Part shown: positions 1-8,633 of the stretch, one piece after another
Numbering within the stretch: position 1 is the first letter of the stretch
Layout: every line of letters starts with the position of its first letter
Assembly: GCA_038231395.1 (NCBI GenBank)
Contig: JBBRLL010000012.1
Span: 1 to 64,000 of the forward strand
Source: Stagnihabitans sp038231395
GTDB taxonomy: Bacteria; Pseudomonadota; Alphaproteobacteria; Rhodobacterales; Rhodobacteraceae
DNA length: 64,000 nt
Direction: 5' to 3'
Translations under genes and position numbers: made by a program
The notes under the pieces: generated by a model
Database searches by the model: none
The model's input: only the letters and a program-made list of their open reading frames with translations
Told to the model about the DNA's origin: nothing

Positions 1-60
1 GCCCCGCACCGACTGGCCCCGCACCGACTGGCCCCGCGTCAACTCGCCCTGCATCCACCC
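1..60. repeat. 15-bp tandem repeat inside the Hsp70-like gene
   Basis: Four units of 15 bp. Units 1-15 and 16-30 are identical, 31-45 and 46-60 diverge progressively. The period is a multiple of three and keeps the frame, giving a Val-(Asp/Gly)-Ala-Gly-(Pro/Arg) pentapeptide repeat. It continues to the window edge, so the copy number is unknown. Confidence 0.85.
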
Positions 61-640
61 GAAACACCGAAAAGTCAGAGGTGCCGCCGCCGATGTCAAA
101 GATCAGCCCAAGCTCGCCCACCCGCCCCAAGCCATGGGTTGCCAGTGCCGCCGCTTCGGGCTCCAACATGAACGCAATCTCGTCAAACCCCGCATCCAGA
201 TAGCAGCCGCGCAAATCCGCCTCTGCCTTGGCATCCCGCGCCGGGTCAGCGGTATGAAAATGCACTGGCCTTCCCGACAAAACCCGCTTGAAGTGCCGCC
301 CCGAGGTCACTTCGGCGCGCGCCTTCACCTCGACCAGAAACGCCGTGACAATGTCCGACAAGGTCCGCCGCCTGCCGCCGATCAGCCGTTGTTCATGAAA
401 CAGCCCGGTGCCCAGCACGCTTTTCAGCGCCCGCATATAGCGCCCCTCTTCGCCAGAGATCAGCGCCACTGCCGCCGCGACGCCAATCCGCATCGGGCCT
501 TTGTCCAATGGGAAGAACACCGCCGTTGGCACCGTTTCGGCATCCGTCTCAATCGCCAGCCGCCGGACCTTGCCGTCTTCCAGAATAGCCGCCGCAGAGT
601 TTGAGGTGCCAAAGTCGATGGCAAGCGTGTCGGTGGACAT
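1..640 (-). CDS. Hsp70-family protein (YegD-like), C-terminus beyond window
   Basis: Start codon at 638-640; reads leftward and is open at the window edge (about 213 residues visible). The N-terminus carries the actin/Hsp70 phosphate-1 motif (AIDFGTSNSA, residues 7-16), and near residue 190 the phosphate-2 motif (FDIGGGTSDFSVF). Spacing and the short loops fit the YegD-type Hsp70-like ATPases rather than DnaK. A presumed cytosolic nucleotide-binding chaperone-like protein; substrate unknown. Just after the phosphate-2 motif the chain runs into a 15-bp tandem repeat encoding VDAGR/VDAGP/VGAGP units, which is unusual inside this fold. No partner gene is visible on this side. Confidence 0.8.
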   Translation of the reverse strand, partial: MSTDTLAIDFGTSNSAAAILEDGKVRRLAIETDAETVPTAVFFPLDKGPMRIGVAAAVALISGEEGRYMRALKSVLGTGLFHEQRLIGGRRRTLSDIVTAFLVEVKARAEVTSGRHFKRVLSGRPVHFHTADPARDAKAEADLRGCYLDAGFDEIAFMLEPEAAALATHGLGRVGELGLIFDIGGGTSDFSVFRVDAGRVDAGPVGAGPVGAG

Positions 641-820
641 GGGCAGGCTCCCCCACAAAACCCGTGCTGCTACCCAATCCATCGGGCTGAGGCAACCCCC
701 GCACCGCCGTTTGTACCTTGCCAAACACTCCAAAGAGGTTTGGCGATTGTGTCGAACGCGCGTGCATACTTTTGGGGGACATCAGACTTGCCACCCCGCA
801 ACACGGTTCCGCAATTGCGC

Positions 821-1654
821 CTATTCTGTCAGGTAGGCTTTGAACGCCTCGGCATAGTCCGGATGCCAGCGCGACAAAGCCGGGCGGTTTTCGATGATAT
901 CGCCCGCGGCCCAGGCAACACGCTTTTCGTCCAGATCGCGGGTGACATCATTGTCAGGACAAAGGATATAGAAATCGCCGCGCTCCAGGCTATCCAGCAT
1001 GAACGCCACGGCCTGATCCGCCGACCAGGCTCCTGCAGGTTTCGGCGCACCACTTGCGGCCGTCAATCCGGTATGGACCCAGCCCGGTATCATCAGATGC
1101 GCCGACACCTTGCCGCCGGGCGTATTGCGCAGTTCGTGGGCCAAAGCTTCCGTGAACGACTTCACCCCGGCTTTGGAGACGTTGTAGGCCGGATTGCCCG
1201 GCGGCGTGGTAATCCCCTGCTTTGACCCGGTGTTGACGATCAGCGCAGGTTCGCCATGGGCGATCATCCCCGGCGAAAACGCCATCGTGCCGTGGATCAC
1301 CCCCCACAGGTTCACCCCCAACGTCCGGTTCCACGCCTTGATGCCGCCAAGCGTTGTCGAGGCCACCCCCATCCCGGCGTTGTTCATCAAAAACGTCACC
1401 GGCGGCAATTCCACCAAGGCCGAGGCCAGCATCTCCATCGCGTGAAGGTCGGACACATCGACCCCCTGCGCCCAGACGGTTGCCCCTGCGTCGGCCAACT
1501 GCGCCGCCGCAGCCTCCAACGCCGGACCGGGCAGGTCGATCATCACGACCCCCATGCCACGGGCGGCCACAGCCTGCGCCGCCGCAAAACCGATGCCAGA
1601 GGCGGCACCCGTGATCACAGCTGTCCGGCTGGAAACCAAAGCGGGATGGGTCAT
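821..1654 (-). CDS. Short-chain dehydrogenase/reductase
   Basis: 277 aa classical SDR. The cofactor motif TGAASGIG lies at residues 15-22, NNAG at 91-94, and the catalytic Ser144, Tyr157 and Lys161 (YNVSK) are present. NAD(P)-dependent oxidoreductase, substrate not predictable; the acidic Asp40 after the second beta strand (MIDLPG) favours NAD. The start is preceded by AGGAG. It lies three bases downstream of the aldo/keto reductase gene and is probably cotranscribed, suggesting two redox steps on related carbonyl or alcohol substrates. Confidence 0.88.
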   Translation of the reverse strand: MTHPALVSSRTAVITGAASGIGFAAAQAVAARGMGVVMIDLPGPALEAAAAQLADAGATVWAQGVDVSDLHAMEMLASALVELPPVTFLMNNAGMGVASTTLGGIKAWNRTLGVNLWGVIHGTMAFSPGMIAHGEPALIVNTGSKQGITTPPGNPAYNVSKAGVKSFTEALAHELRNTPGGKVSAHLMIPGWVHTGLTAASGAPKPAGAWSADQAVAFMLDSLERGDFYILCPDNDVTRDLDEKRVAWAAGDIIENRPALSRWHPDYAEAFKAYLTE

Positions 1655-1657
1655 GAC

Positions 1658-2638
1658 TTACTCCTGCCCCAAGGGCGCGCGTGGGATATAGGCAGCCTCC
1701 AGATCGGCAATCTGGCCCGGCGTCAGGACCAGATCTAAACCGCCCAAAGCCTCCGTCAACTGTTCGGGCTTGGTCACGCCGACAATCGGCGCCGTAACCC
1801 CGGTTTTCTGCCGCACCCAAGCCATCGCCACCTGCGCCATCGGGCGGCCCAGATCGGCGGCCAAAGCCTGCACCGCGCCAATCACCCGCGCATCCGCCGC
1901 TTCGGACTTCTCAAACAGGAACTTCATATATTTGTCCCGCTCGGTTCGCGCTGTTTGCACGCCCGCTGGACGCGCCAGTTTGCCGCGCGCAATCGGGCTC
2001 CACGGGATCAGCCCGACACCCTGATCGACGCACAGCGGGATCATCTCGCGCTCCTCCTCGCGGTACAACAGGCTGATCTGGTTCTGCATCGACACAAACC
2101 GTGTCCACCCGTTCGCCCGCGCCACCTCTTGCGCCTTGGCGAACTGCCAGCCCCACATGGTCGAGGCCCCGATATACCGGGCCTTGCCGGATTTCACCAC
2201 GTCATGAAGCGCCTCCATCGTCTCCTCAATCGGCGTGTCATTGTCCCAACGGTGGATTTGATACAGGTCCACATGGTCGGTCCGCAGCCGCTTCAGACTG
2301 CCGTCGATGTTGTGCAGGATCGAGCGTTGCGACAAGCCCTTCATCTGCGGTTCGGCCAGCATCGCTCCGTGCACCTTGGTCGCCAGCACCACTTCATCCC
2401 GCCGCGCCATATGCCAGACCAGGTCACCGATAATTTCCTCCGAAGAGCCGTCGGAATAGACATTCGCCGTGTCCAGAAAGTTGATGCCGGCTTCGATAGC
2501 CTGCCGCAGCAAGGCCTTCGACTCTTCCCTCGGCAGCGTCCAGGGATGGCCACCCCGGTCCGGTTCACCAAAACTCATGCAACCAAGGCACAGTTCCGAC
2601 ACTTTCAGCCCCGATCGGCCCAATTGATTCATTTTCAT
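1658..2638 (-). CDS. Aldo/keto reductase
   Basis: 326 aa, full length for the AKR family (TIM barrel, NADPH-dependent carbonyl reduction). The catalytic tetrad is visible: Asp56, Tyr61, Lys88 and the His of DLYQIH near residue 127. The C-terminal cofactor region (VTKPEQL) is intact. The first ATG is preceded by GGGAGG; a second ATG two codons later is possible. First gene of a two-gene operon with the SDR that follows it. The stretch upstream to 2804 has no gene. Confidence 0.9.
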   Translation of the reverse strand: MKMNQLGRSGLKVSELCLGCMSFGEPDRGGHPWTLPREESKALLRQAIEAGINFLDTANVYSDGSSEEIIGDLVWHMARRDEVVLATKVHGAMLAEPQMKGLSQRSILHNIDGSLKRLRTDHVDLYQIHRWDNDTPIEETMEALHDVVKSGKARYIGASTMWGWQFAKAQEVARANGWTRFVSMQNQISLLYREEEREMIPLCVDQGVGLIPWSPIARGKLARPAGVQTARTERDKYMKFLFEKSEAADARVIGAVQALAADLGRPMAQVAMAWVRQKTGVTAPIVGVTKPEQLTEALGGLDLVLTPGQIADLEAAYIPRAPLGQE

Positions 2639-2804
2639 GGTACGCCTCCCAACTTTGAAGAAATCTTACGCGCAGCCAGCCCGAAGCGCCACGGCAGAAC
2701 CGTCGGTAAATAGCCATCCAAGGCCGCGCGAGTGCATTCGGCATTGCCCGGAATGGCCCACATCAATTTGGGGCATGAAAGGCTGCGAGGTTTTTAGGCT
2801 GACC

Positions 2805-5465
2805 CTAGCGAACCCGCCGGACCATTGCCAAGAACGCCAGCATCGCCAGCAAATAGCCTACTGCTGCCACGCCCAACACCGCCGAAAGACCAAAGCTGAC
2901 CGCGATCAGGGGCACTGCTGCGGCACCGATCACCGAGAAACTGCCATTGATCCCCCAAGCCCAGACGAACATCTGTTCTTGCCCGCGCGACGCCAGCCAG
3001 GTCATTGCGGTGGCCATCGGGAACCCCATCAGGAACGCCACGGGTGCGACCATCGCCAAACAGCAGATCAGCCGGATAAGGTAAGAATAGGCCCCAATCG
3101 CCTCCAACAGACCCGGCAAAACATAGGTCATTGCCCCCAGCCACATGGCTATTCCCGCCATCAGGGCGGGTAAAACCCAGGTCGCCTTCGTGATCTTTTC
3201 AGCCACCCACGAGCCTATCCCGGAAAACACCAGCATTCCCGAAATCACGATAGAGGCGGAGATTGTCGGATTGGTCAGCGCCCGGGCAAACCAACTGATC
3301 AGACCCACCTCAACCGTAATATAGCCCAGCCCAAGGCAGCCAAAATACAGAATAATCGCAGCCTTGCCCGCACCGCCGATGCTGGCCCCCATACTCCCGC
3401 CAAAGATCATCGGTGGCAGGATCAACACCATGGCGGCAAGGCAGGCAATCCCCAAGGTGGCCCATAAAAGCAGATAGCCCCAGTCGTCTTGCACCGTATC
3501 CAGACGGTCCAGCGTCTTTGTCAGATCGGATGGCCGGATATAGCCCGCCAGATAGGGCTTGTCGTCGGTCAGCGGATGCACATCAAACACATATTGCCCG
3601 GCCACATCCGCATCCTGCACAAACCCTTGCCAGATCATCCGCGCCAAAGTGGTCGAGGGCACTGCCGTAGCGCCGTCATCCGGCGGTGCATCTGACGGGG
3701 CGTCTGACGGGGCGTCTGCGGTTGTAGCCACATGTGTGCCATCGCTTGGCGCTGTGGCGCTGTCCACCGTAGGCGGGCCAATTGCCGGACCGTCACCGGC
3801 CAGGCTTGCAGCCTCCGTTCCATCGCCAAAGATCGAGGCGCGGTATTGGCCCAAAATACCTTTGGCCATGGTCGGATCAAAGACATATCCGGCCGAATAA
3901 ACCTCATCAAACGACAGATCGGCGGTGTGCTGACGCAGTGTCGCGACTTCGGCTTCGGTAAAGCCGCCCTTTTTATACAGGATCGTCGTGGTCGACAGAT
4001 AGCTTTCGCTGACAAACAAGGACTTGGCCCAATCGCCACCCGCCGTCTGCGCCGCCTTGGCCACGGTCGCATAGAAGCGCAATACCGATTTCGGCGGCTC
4101 TTCTTTGTTCCACAGCGTCATCGACAGGACGCCGCCGTCGTTCAGCCCCTGAATGTAGGCCAGCAAGGCTTGCTCGGTATAGGCGTATTTCTCGGCTATT
4201 GCAAAACCGCCCGGGTTGGACAGACCGACCGAGTCCGCAAGGCTGAGGTCAATCACGTCATAGCGTTCGTCGGTGTGGGCAAGGTAAAGCCGCCCGTCGT
4301 ACCCCACGACCTTGACCTTGGGATTGGCAAGAATATGGCCGGTCACATCGGCCAATTCCGGTGCGTGAAAGGCGCGCAACACTGCCGGGTTCGCCTCGGC
4401 AATCGTCACGGAAGACGCCCCGGCGTTCAAAGCTGTCATCACCGACAGGCCACCGCCAAACTGCACAACAAAGGTCTTGGCATTGGGCTTGACGACGTAA
4501 GGGTAATACATCGGCAGATACTGATAATAGGCCGCATCCTCGGGTGGCAGCGCGCGCATGATGCCCGACGGCCCCTCGCCGTCAATATACATGCCGACAT
4601 AGGTGTTGGCGGGCAGCTCGGGCACGTTGAACGCGGCATTGTCGGACAGGCCGGGGGCGAAGTGCATGTAGGAGCTGGAATAGACCTGCAAATCCCCGAA
4701 GGGCGAGATATCGCGATAAAGCCTTTTCGCATCAGGGAAATTTCGGGCGTAAGACACGCCTTTGTAGGACGATACGGTGATTGAGGGCACACCCAAGATG
4801 GCCGGAAGCACCAGATAAGCCGCCGTCACCAGTGCAGCAAAACAGACCGAGGCAATCCAGCGCCTCTCCCACAAAACCAGCGAAACGCCCCACAGGATCA
4901 GCGGTGCGACCAGCAGTTTTTCCGGCGGCAACACGTAGAGCGCGCCCAATATTGCCAGCCCGGCCAAACCTGAGCCCAACAAATCCGCGAAGTAGAGCCG
5001 GTTGAAATGCTCTTTGCCTTGTCGGAACACGATGCCCAGAAAGAAAGCGCCCGACAGGAACGGCAGCAGGTACAGCAGGAAGTTGGCCAACAGCCGCCAT
5101 TTCTGCGTCGGATCGGAAATCAGGAAGATCGCGTTGAACGGCACCATTTGTGCCGCCAGATTGGCCCCAACCGCCAGCGGCCCCACCAAAAACAGGGCCA
5201 GCGTCGCGGTCCCTTTGGAATGCCGGTCCAGCCAGCTTTTGCCCAGGAAGATGAACACGCTGGCCATGCCGAAGCCCAACATGGCAAGCGAGACGACCAG
5301 CGAGCCGAAATGGCTCCACGACCCGACCGCAAACACCCGCATCACCGCGATTTGCAGGGCAATTACCGCGCCGGCCAAGGCCCCGACGGCAGCATAAAGT
5401 CTGAAACCAAGCGGCATCGCTCCGCTTGTCAACGACGCGCCGGAATTTGCGGACAAATCGCTCAA
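2805..5465 (-). CDS. Membrane-embedded spermidine-synthase-like protein
   Basis: 886 aa. About seven hydrophobic segments in residues 20-225, then a Rossmann methyltransferase/spermidine-synthase-like domain (about 240-560) with FGGGLSV (336-342), the acidic AEANP (356-360) and GYDGRLYL, then more membrane segments to the C-terminus. Between these lies a Ser/Asp/Pro/Ala-rich linker (about 555-610) with a repeated PSDA motif. Whether it makes polyamines or transfers another group from an adenosyl donor is unknown. The annotated start is TTG, overlapping the stop of the methyltransferase upstream (TTGA); an ATG at codon 17 is an alternative. The overlap argues for translational coupling with the two PCMT genes. 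Confidence 0.8.
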   Translation of the reverse strand: MSDLSANSGASLTSGAMPLGFRLYAAVGALAGAVIALQIAVMRVFAVGSWSHFGSLVVSLAMLGFGMASVFIFLGKSWLDRHSKGTATLALFLVGPLAVGANLAAQMVPFNAIFLISDPTQKWRLLANFLLYLLPFLSGAFFLGIVFRQGKEHFNRLYFADLLGSGLAGLAILGALYVLPPEKLLVAPLILWGVSLVLWERRWIASVCFAALVTAAYLVLPAILGVPSITVSSYKGVSYARNFPDAKRLYRDISPFGDLQVYSSSYMHFAPGLSDNAAFNVPELPANTYVGMYIDGEGPSGIMRALPPEDAAYYQYLPMYYPYVVKPNAKTFVVQFGGGLSVMTALNAGASSVTIAEANPAVLRAFHAPELADVTGHILANPKVKVVGYDGRLYLAHTDERYDVIDLSLADSVGLSNPGGFAIAEKYAYTEQALLAYIQGLNDGGVLSMTLWNKEEPPKSVLRFYATVAKAAQTAGGDWAKSLFVSESYLSTTTILYKKGGFTEAEVATLRQHTADLSFDEVYSAGYVFDPTMAKGILGQYRASIFGDGTEAASLAGDGPAIGPPTVDSATAPSDGTHVATTADAPSDAPSDAPPDDGATAVPSTTLARMIWQGFVQDADVAGQYVFDVHPLTDDKPYLAGYIRPSDLTKTLDRLDTVQDDWGYLLLWATLGIACLAAMVLILPPMIFGGSMGASIGGAGKAAIILYFGCLGLGYITVEVGLISWFARALTNPTISASIVISGMLVFSGIGSWVAEKITKATWVLPALMAGIAMWLGAMTYVLPGLLEAIGAYSYLIRLICCLAMVAPVAFLMGFPMATAMTWLASRGQEQMFVWAWGINGSFSVIGAAAVPLIAVSFGLSAVLGVAAVGYLLAMLAFLAMVRRVR

Positions 5466-6331
5466 CCGTTGTGGTTTCCAACGATCTTGCCGTCTTGCAG
5501 CTTGGTGAAGGGCACGAAGTTCACGATCGAGCCGCGATAAATATCAGACCGCGCCACGGTGAATTTGCCATCTGCATTCAAAGTCTTGGTCACCTTCAGC
5601 ACGTGCTGCGCGCCCGGCGGGCCGACCGGAATCACCATGATGCCATCCGGCTTCAACTGCTCCAGCAGCGGCGGCGGCACGTGGTCGATGCCGCAGGTCA
5701 CCACAATCTTGTCAAACGGCGCATTCTCGGCCCAACCATAATAGCCGTCGTCGTTCTTGCGGTTCACAGCGGTGAATTCGCTATACCCTCGCGCAATCAG
5801 ATCGGCGTAGATGCCGCCGGTCCGTTCAAACAGGGGCTGCACGATTTCGATAGTGTAAACCTGGTCGGTCAGGTGGCTGAGGTAGGCCGATTGATAGCCA
5901 GAGCCGGAGCCTATCTCCAACACCTTGTCGCCTTTGACCACGTTCAGTGAGCTGCTCATCCGGGCCACCAGACGCGGGCCAGAGATGGTCACACCAAAGC
6001 CGATATCAAGGAAATCAGAGGCATAGGCGCGGTCAAGATTGCGTTTCAGCACAAACTCCTCACGCGGGGTCATCAGGAATGCGCGCTTGTCCTTATCATC
6101 CCACAGATCTTTATGCTGAACGGTGTTCAGGAAAATGTCGAAACGCTGACCAAGAAAGGTTGGATCCTCACCGCGATGTTGGACCATATAGTCGATGAAG
6201 GCCTGCCGGTCATCCATAGGTGGCATGGCGGTCCAGTCATAGGGCTCCGGCACGGCGGCCTGCGCAAAGGTTGCCTGACCCGCAGCAATAACGCCAAAAG
6301 CAGTTCCTGCCAAAAACGACCGACGATTCAT
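5462..6331 (-). CDS. Exported protein-L-isoaspartate O-methyltransferase-like protein (copy 1)
   Basis: 289 aa from the ATG at 6329-6331, preceded by GGGGAA. I prefer this to longer in-frame starts because it begins directly with a twin-arginine type signal (MNRRSFLAGTAFG) and aligns with the paralogue next door. After the signal come about 100 residues with a PPMDDRQ motif, then the PCMT fold with the SAM motif VLEIGSGSGYQ and the family-typical segment GIDHVPPPLLEQLKPDG. PCMT enzymes methylate isoaspartyl residues for repair and are normally cytosolic; the signal suggests envelope location. Overlaps the spermidine-synthase-like gene by four bases. Confidence 0.85.
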   Translation of the reverse strand: MNRRSFLAGTAFGVIAAGQATFAQAAVPEPYDWTAMPPMDDRQAFIDYMVQHRGEDPTFLGQRFDIFLNTVQHKDLWDDKDKRAFLMTPREEFVLKRNLDRAYASDFLDIGFGVTISGPRLVARMSSSLNVVKGDKVLEIGSGSGYQSAYLSHLTDQVYTIEIVQPLFERTGGIYADLIARGYSEFTAVNRKNDDGYYGWAENAPFDKIVVTCGIDHVPPPLLEQLKPDGIMVIPVGPPGAQHVLKVTKTLNADGKFTVARSDIYRGSIVNFVPFTKLQDGKIVGNHNG

Positions 6332-6481
6332 GCCATATTCCCCGTGCATTCCGTTTTGGCGGCCAACGTTCTCCCATTGGTCGCGCGCCAGACACGATGG
6401 CCTCTGCCCAAGGAAGTCAAACGCTTTTTCAACCCGGCCTGATTTACGAGCATCGGAACCGGACAATTTTCAGTGAAGCGT

Positions 6482-7345
6482 TCAGTTGAAATGGGTTCCA
6501 ACCACTTTGCCGTCCTGCAACTTGGTCAGAGGCACGAAGTTGACGATGGAGCCGTGGTAGATATCCGACCGGGTTACGGTGAATTTGCCATCTGCACTTT
6601 GCGCCTTGGTCACCTTTAGCACGTGTTGCGCACCCGGCGGCCCCACCGGAATAACCATGATCCCGCCGGGCTTGAGCTGTTCCAGCAAAGGCGGCGGCAC
6701 GTGGTCGATGCCACAAGTAACGATGATCTTGTCAAACGGCGCGTGTTCGGCCCAGCCGTAATAGCCGTCGTCATTCTTGCGGGTGATGGCAGAATATTCG
6801 CTGTAGCCACGACCGATCAGATCGGCATAGACCGCGCCGGTCCGCTCAAACAACTTCTGCACAATCTCGATCGAAAAAACCTGCTCGGTGAGGTTGGACA
6901 GGTAGGCCGACTGATAGCCGGAGCCGGTCCCGATCTCTAAAACCTTCTCGCCCCGCTGCGGATCAATCGTGTTGGTCATCCGTGCCACCGAATGCGGCCC
7001 GGTGATCGTCACACCAAAGCCAATGTCGAGATAGTGCACCTGATAGGTCCGGGCCAGATTTGCGGCAGTTACGAATTCTTCACGCGGGGTAAGCAGATAC
7101 GCGCGTTTGTTCCGGTCATTCCAGATGTCGTTGTTGGCAATCAATTGCAGGAATCTGTCAAAGCGCTGACCCAGGAAATCCTTGTCTTCCCCCCGGTTCG
7201 TCACCATCCAGTCGATGAATTTCTGCCGGTCATCCATCGGCGGAGACGCGGCCCAGTCGTAGGGCAAAGGCACATTGGCCAGCGTCGCCGCGGGCCACGC
7301 CAAAGTTGCGGCAGTGAGGGCAAGAAAGGTTCTTCGGTGCATCAT
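6482..7345 (-). CDS. Exported protein-L-isoaspartate O-methyltransferase-like protein (copy 2)
   Basis: 287 aa, clearly homologous to the next gene along its whole length, including the PPMDDRQ N-terminal part, SAM motif VLEIGTGSGYQ and the VPPPLLEQLKPGG segment. The N-terminus MMHRRTFLALTAATLAW is again a twin-arginine-like signal ending near Ala23. A tandem duplication is the simplest origin. The 150-bp gap to copy 1 could hold a separate promoter. PCMT activity is inferred from family membership; the substrate in the periplasm is unknown. Confidence 0.85.
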   Translation of the reverse strand: MMHRRTFLALTAATLAWPAATLANVPLPYDWAASPPMDDRQKFIDWMVTNRGEDKDFLGQRFDRFLQLIANNDIWNDRNKRAYLLTPREEFVTAANLARTYQVHYLDIGFGVTITGPHSVARMTNTIDPQRGEKVLEIGTGSGYQSAYLSNLTEQVFSIEIVQKLFERTGAVYADLIGRGYSEYSAITRKNDDGYYGWAEHAPFDKIIVTCGIDHVPPPLLEQLKPGGIMVIPVGPPGAQHVLKVTKAQSADGKFTVTRSDIYHGSIVNFVPLTKLQDGKVVGTHFN

Positions 7346-7432
7346 CTGTCCTTTTCCTGGCGGATGCCGGGTTTTGCCAACCGTTACTTCAGCAACTTTG
7401 CGCGGTCCATGGTGCAGTCCAAATGAGCAGCC

Positions 7433-7636
7433 TTAACGCTTCTTGGCGCGCATAACGCTGGCACCAAGGATCACTAAACAACCAGGTATCAACACAGCCG
7501 CCGCCCAAAGCGCTGGCAGGCCAAGCAAGGCCGCCAGCGTCACCCCAGCCACCAGGATCACGGTCTGTGCTGCCAAAGCGCCGTCGTCGACGAACATCCC
7601 CACCAACTCGTCCCAAATCTGACGCAGCAATTTCAT
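7433..7636 (-). CDS. Small membrane protein, 67 aa
   Basis: A short amphipathic N-terminus (MKLLRQIWDELVGMF), two hydrophobic stretches (about residues 21-40 and 42-60) and a basic tail RAKKR. The start overlaps the stop of the upstream membrane protein (ATGA), the main support that it is real. Function unknown; a small subunit or accessory of the preceding two-repeat membrane protein is a reasonable inference. I do not recognise a family. Confidence 0.65.
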   Translation of the reverse strand: MKLLRQIWDELVGMFVDDGALAAQTVILVAGVTLAALLGLPALWAAAVLIPGCLVILGASVMRAKKR

Positions 7637-8361
7637 GTCCCAACCCCCCGTTTCACCCGGACAGCCAGTGCCGAGAAGCCGCCCAGCACCACCAGCAACG
7701 CCACAAGCGTCAGGTCCGCCCCCGGCCAGTCAGCGCCCAAGCCCTCGCCCGTCCAGAAGATGCCGAACGAGGTGAGCATCAGGCCCACCGTAAATTTCAA
7801 CGCATTCTCGGGGACTTGCGTCAGGGGTTTGTGGACCAGCGTCCCGATCACCAGCACCAGAACCACCGCCGTCAAGGCGCCGACCCCTGCGTAAAACGTC
7901 ATCCCATGCGCCGTGCCAACCGCGATGACGATGAAAACCACCTCCACCCCTTCCAAGAGGACCGCTTTGAACGCAGCCGCCATCGCCAGATAATCCGCCT
8001 TTTTGTCGGCGGCCTGACGCTTCAAAAGGTCGGTTTCCTTGGCAAAGGCCATCGCCTCATCATGCAGCGGGATGAAACCCGAGGCCCGCAGGATCGCCTT
8101 GCGCAGCCAGCGCATCCCGAACAGAAGCAAAAGCACCCCAACCGCGAATTGCAGGACATGAATCGGGATCAACGCGAACAACGGGCCGAAGATCAACACC
8201 AGAATGACCAAAAGCGCCAATGCCAGCGCAGACCCGATCAAGGCCGGTCGCCAACTGCGGGTAATGCCGACGGCCAGCACGATGGTAAAAGCCTCAACCA
8301 CCTCGACGAACGAGGCCAGAAACGCCGCCGTGATGGTCGAAAGCGCAGAGGGTGACAGCAT
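7633..8361 (-). CDS. Two-repeat integral membrane protein (COG4280-like)
   Basis: 242 aa from the ATG at 8359-8361; an upstream ATG (8415) would add 18 residues lacking membrane character, so I use the inner start. Six to seven hydrophobic segments in two homologous halves: the first contains EVVEAFTIVLAVG, the second EGVEVVFIVIAVG, each followed by similar helices ending in an FGxxW-like turn. Paired acidic residues within membrane helices and this internal duplication resemble small transporters of the LysE/GDT1 type, so an ion or metabolite transporter is plausible. It resembles the uncharacterised COG4280 group as I remember it. Followed by the 67-aa gene with an ATGA overlap. Confidence 0.6.
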   Translation of the reverse strand: MLSPSALSTITAAFLASFVEVVEAFTIVLAVGITRSWRPALIGSALALALLVILVLIFGPLFALIPIHVLQFAVGVLLLLFGMRWLRKAILRASGFIPLHDEAMAFAKETDLLKRQAADKKADYLAMAAAFKAVLLEGVEVVFIVIAVGTAHGMTFYAGVGALTAVVLVLVIGTLVHKPLTQVPENALKFTVGLMLTSFGIFWTGEGLGADWPGADLTLVALLVVLGGFSALAVRVKRGVGT

Positions 8362-8633
8362 GAGAGAACCCGATACAGCAAGATGACAAGGCGTCACGCA
8401 GCCTACATTGGCCATCCTGAACCAAGGCGCAAGCCCGAACTCAGAGCAGCGAAAGATCGTGGAGGGTGAGCGGCAAATGGCTCGTCAGGTTTGCCAAAAC
8501 AAACGCGGCACGCTTGCCGCAGCTCTCCCGCAAAAGCATTTGGGTGTCGCTCGTATTTACCACAGTCGTGGTGACACATCCGGCTGATCCACCAGCACCG
8601 CCTGAAAAGGTCACAGCCTCACTCAGCCCGGTT

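Noticed and set aside
720..744. Inverted repeat GCCAAAC / GTTTGGC between the Hsp70-like and SDR genes
   Set aside because: Seven-base arms with an 11-base loop and no T-run on either strand; could arise by chance.
3732..4784. Plus-strand open frame (350 codons) opposite the spermidine-synthase-like gene
   Set aside because: Antisense to a clear membrane protein with domain motifs; no recognisable motifs and skewed composition.
8441..8614. Possible 57-codon gene with a GTG start after the RND permease (minus strand)
   Set aside because: It has a GAGG-like SD and a hydrophobic C-terminal part, but I see no family, weak codon bias and rare codons; not enough to call.
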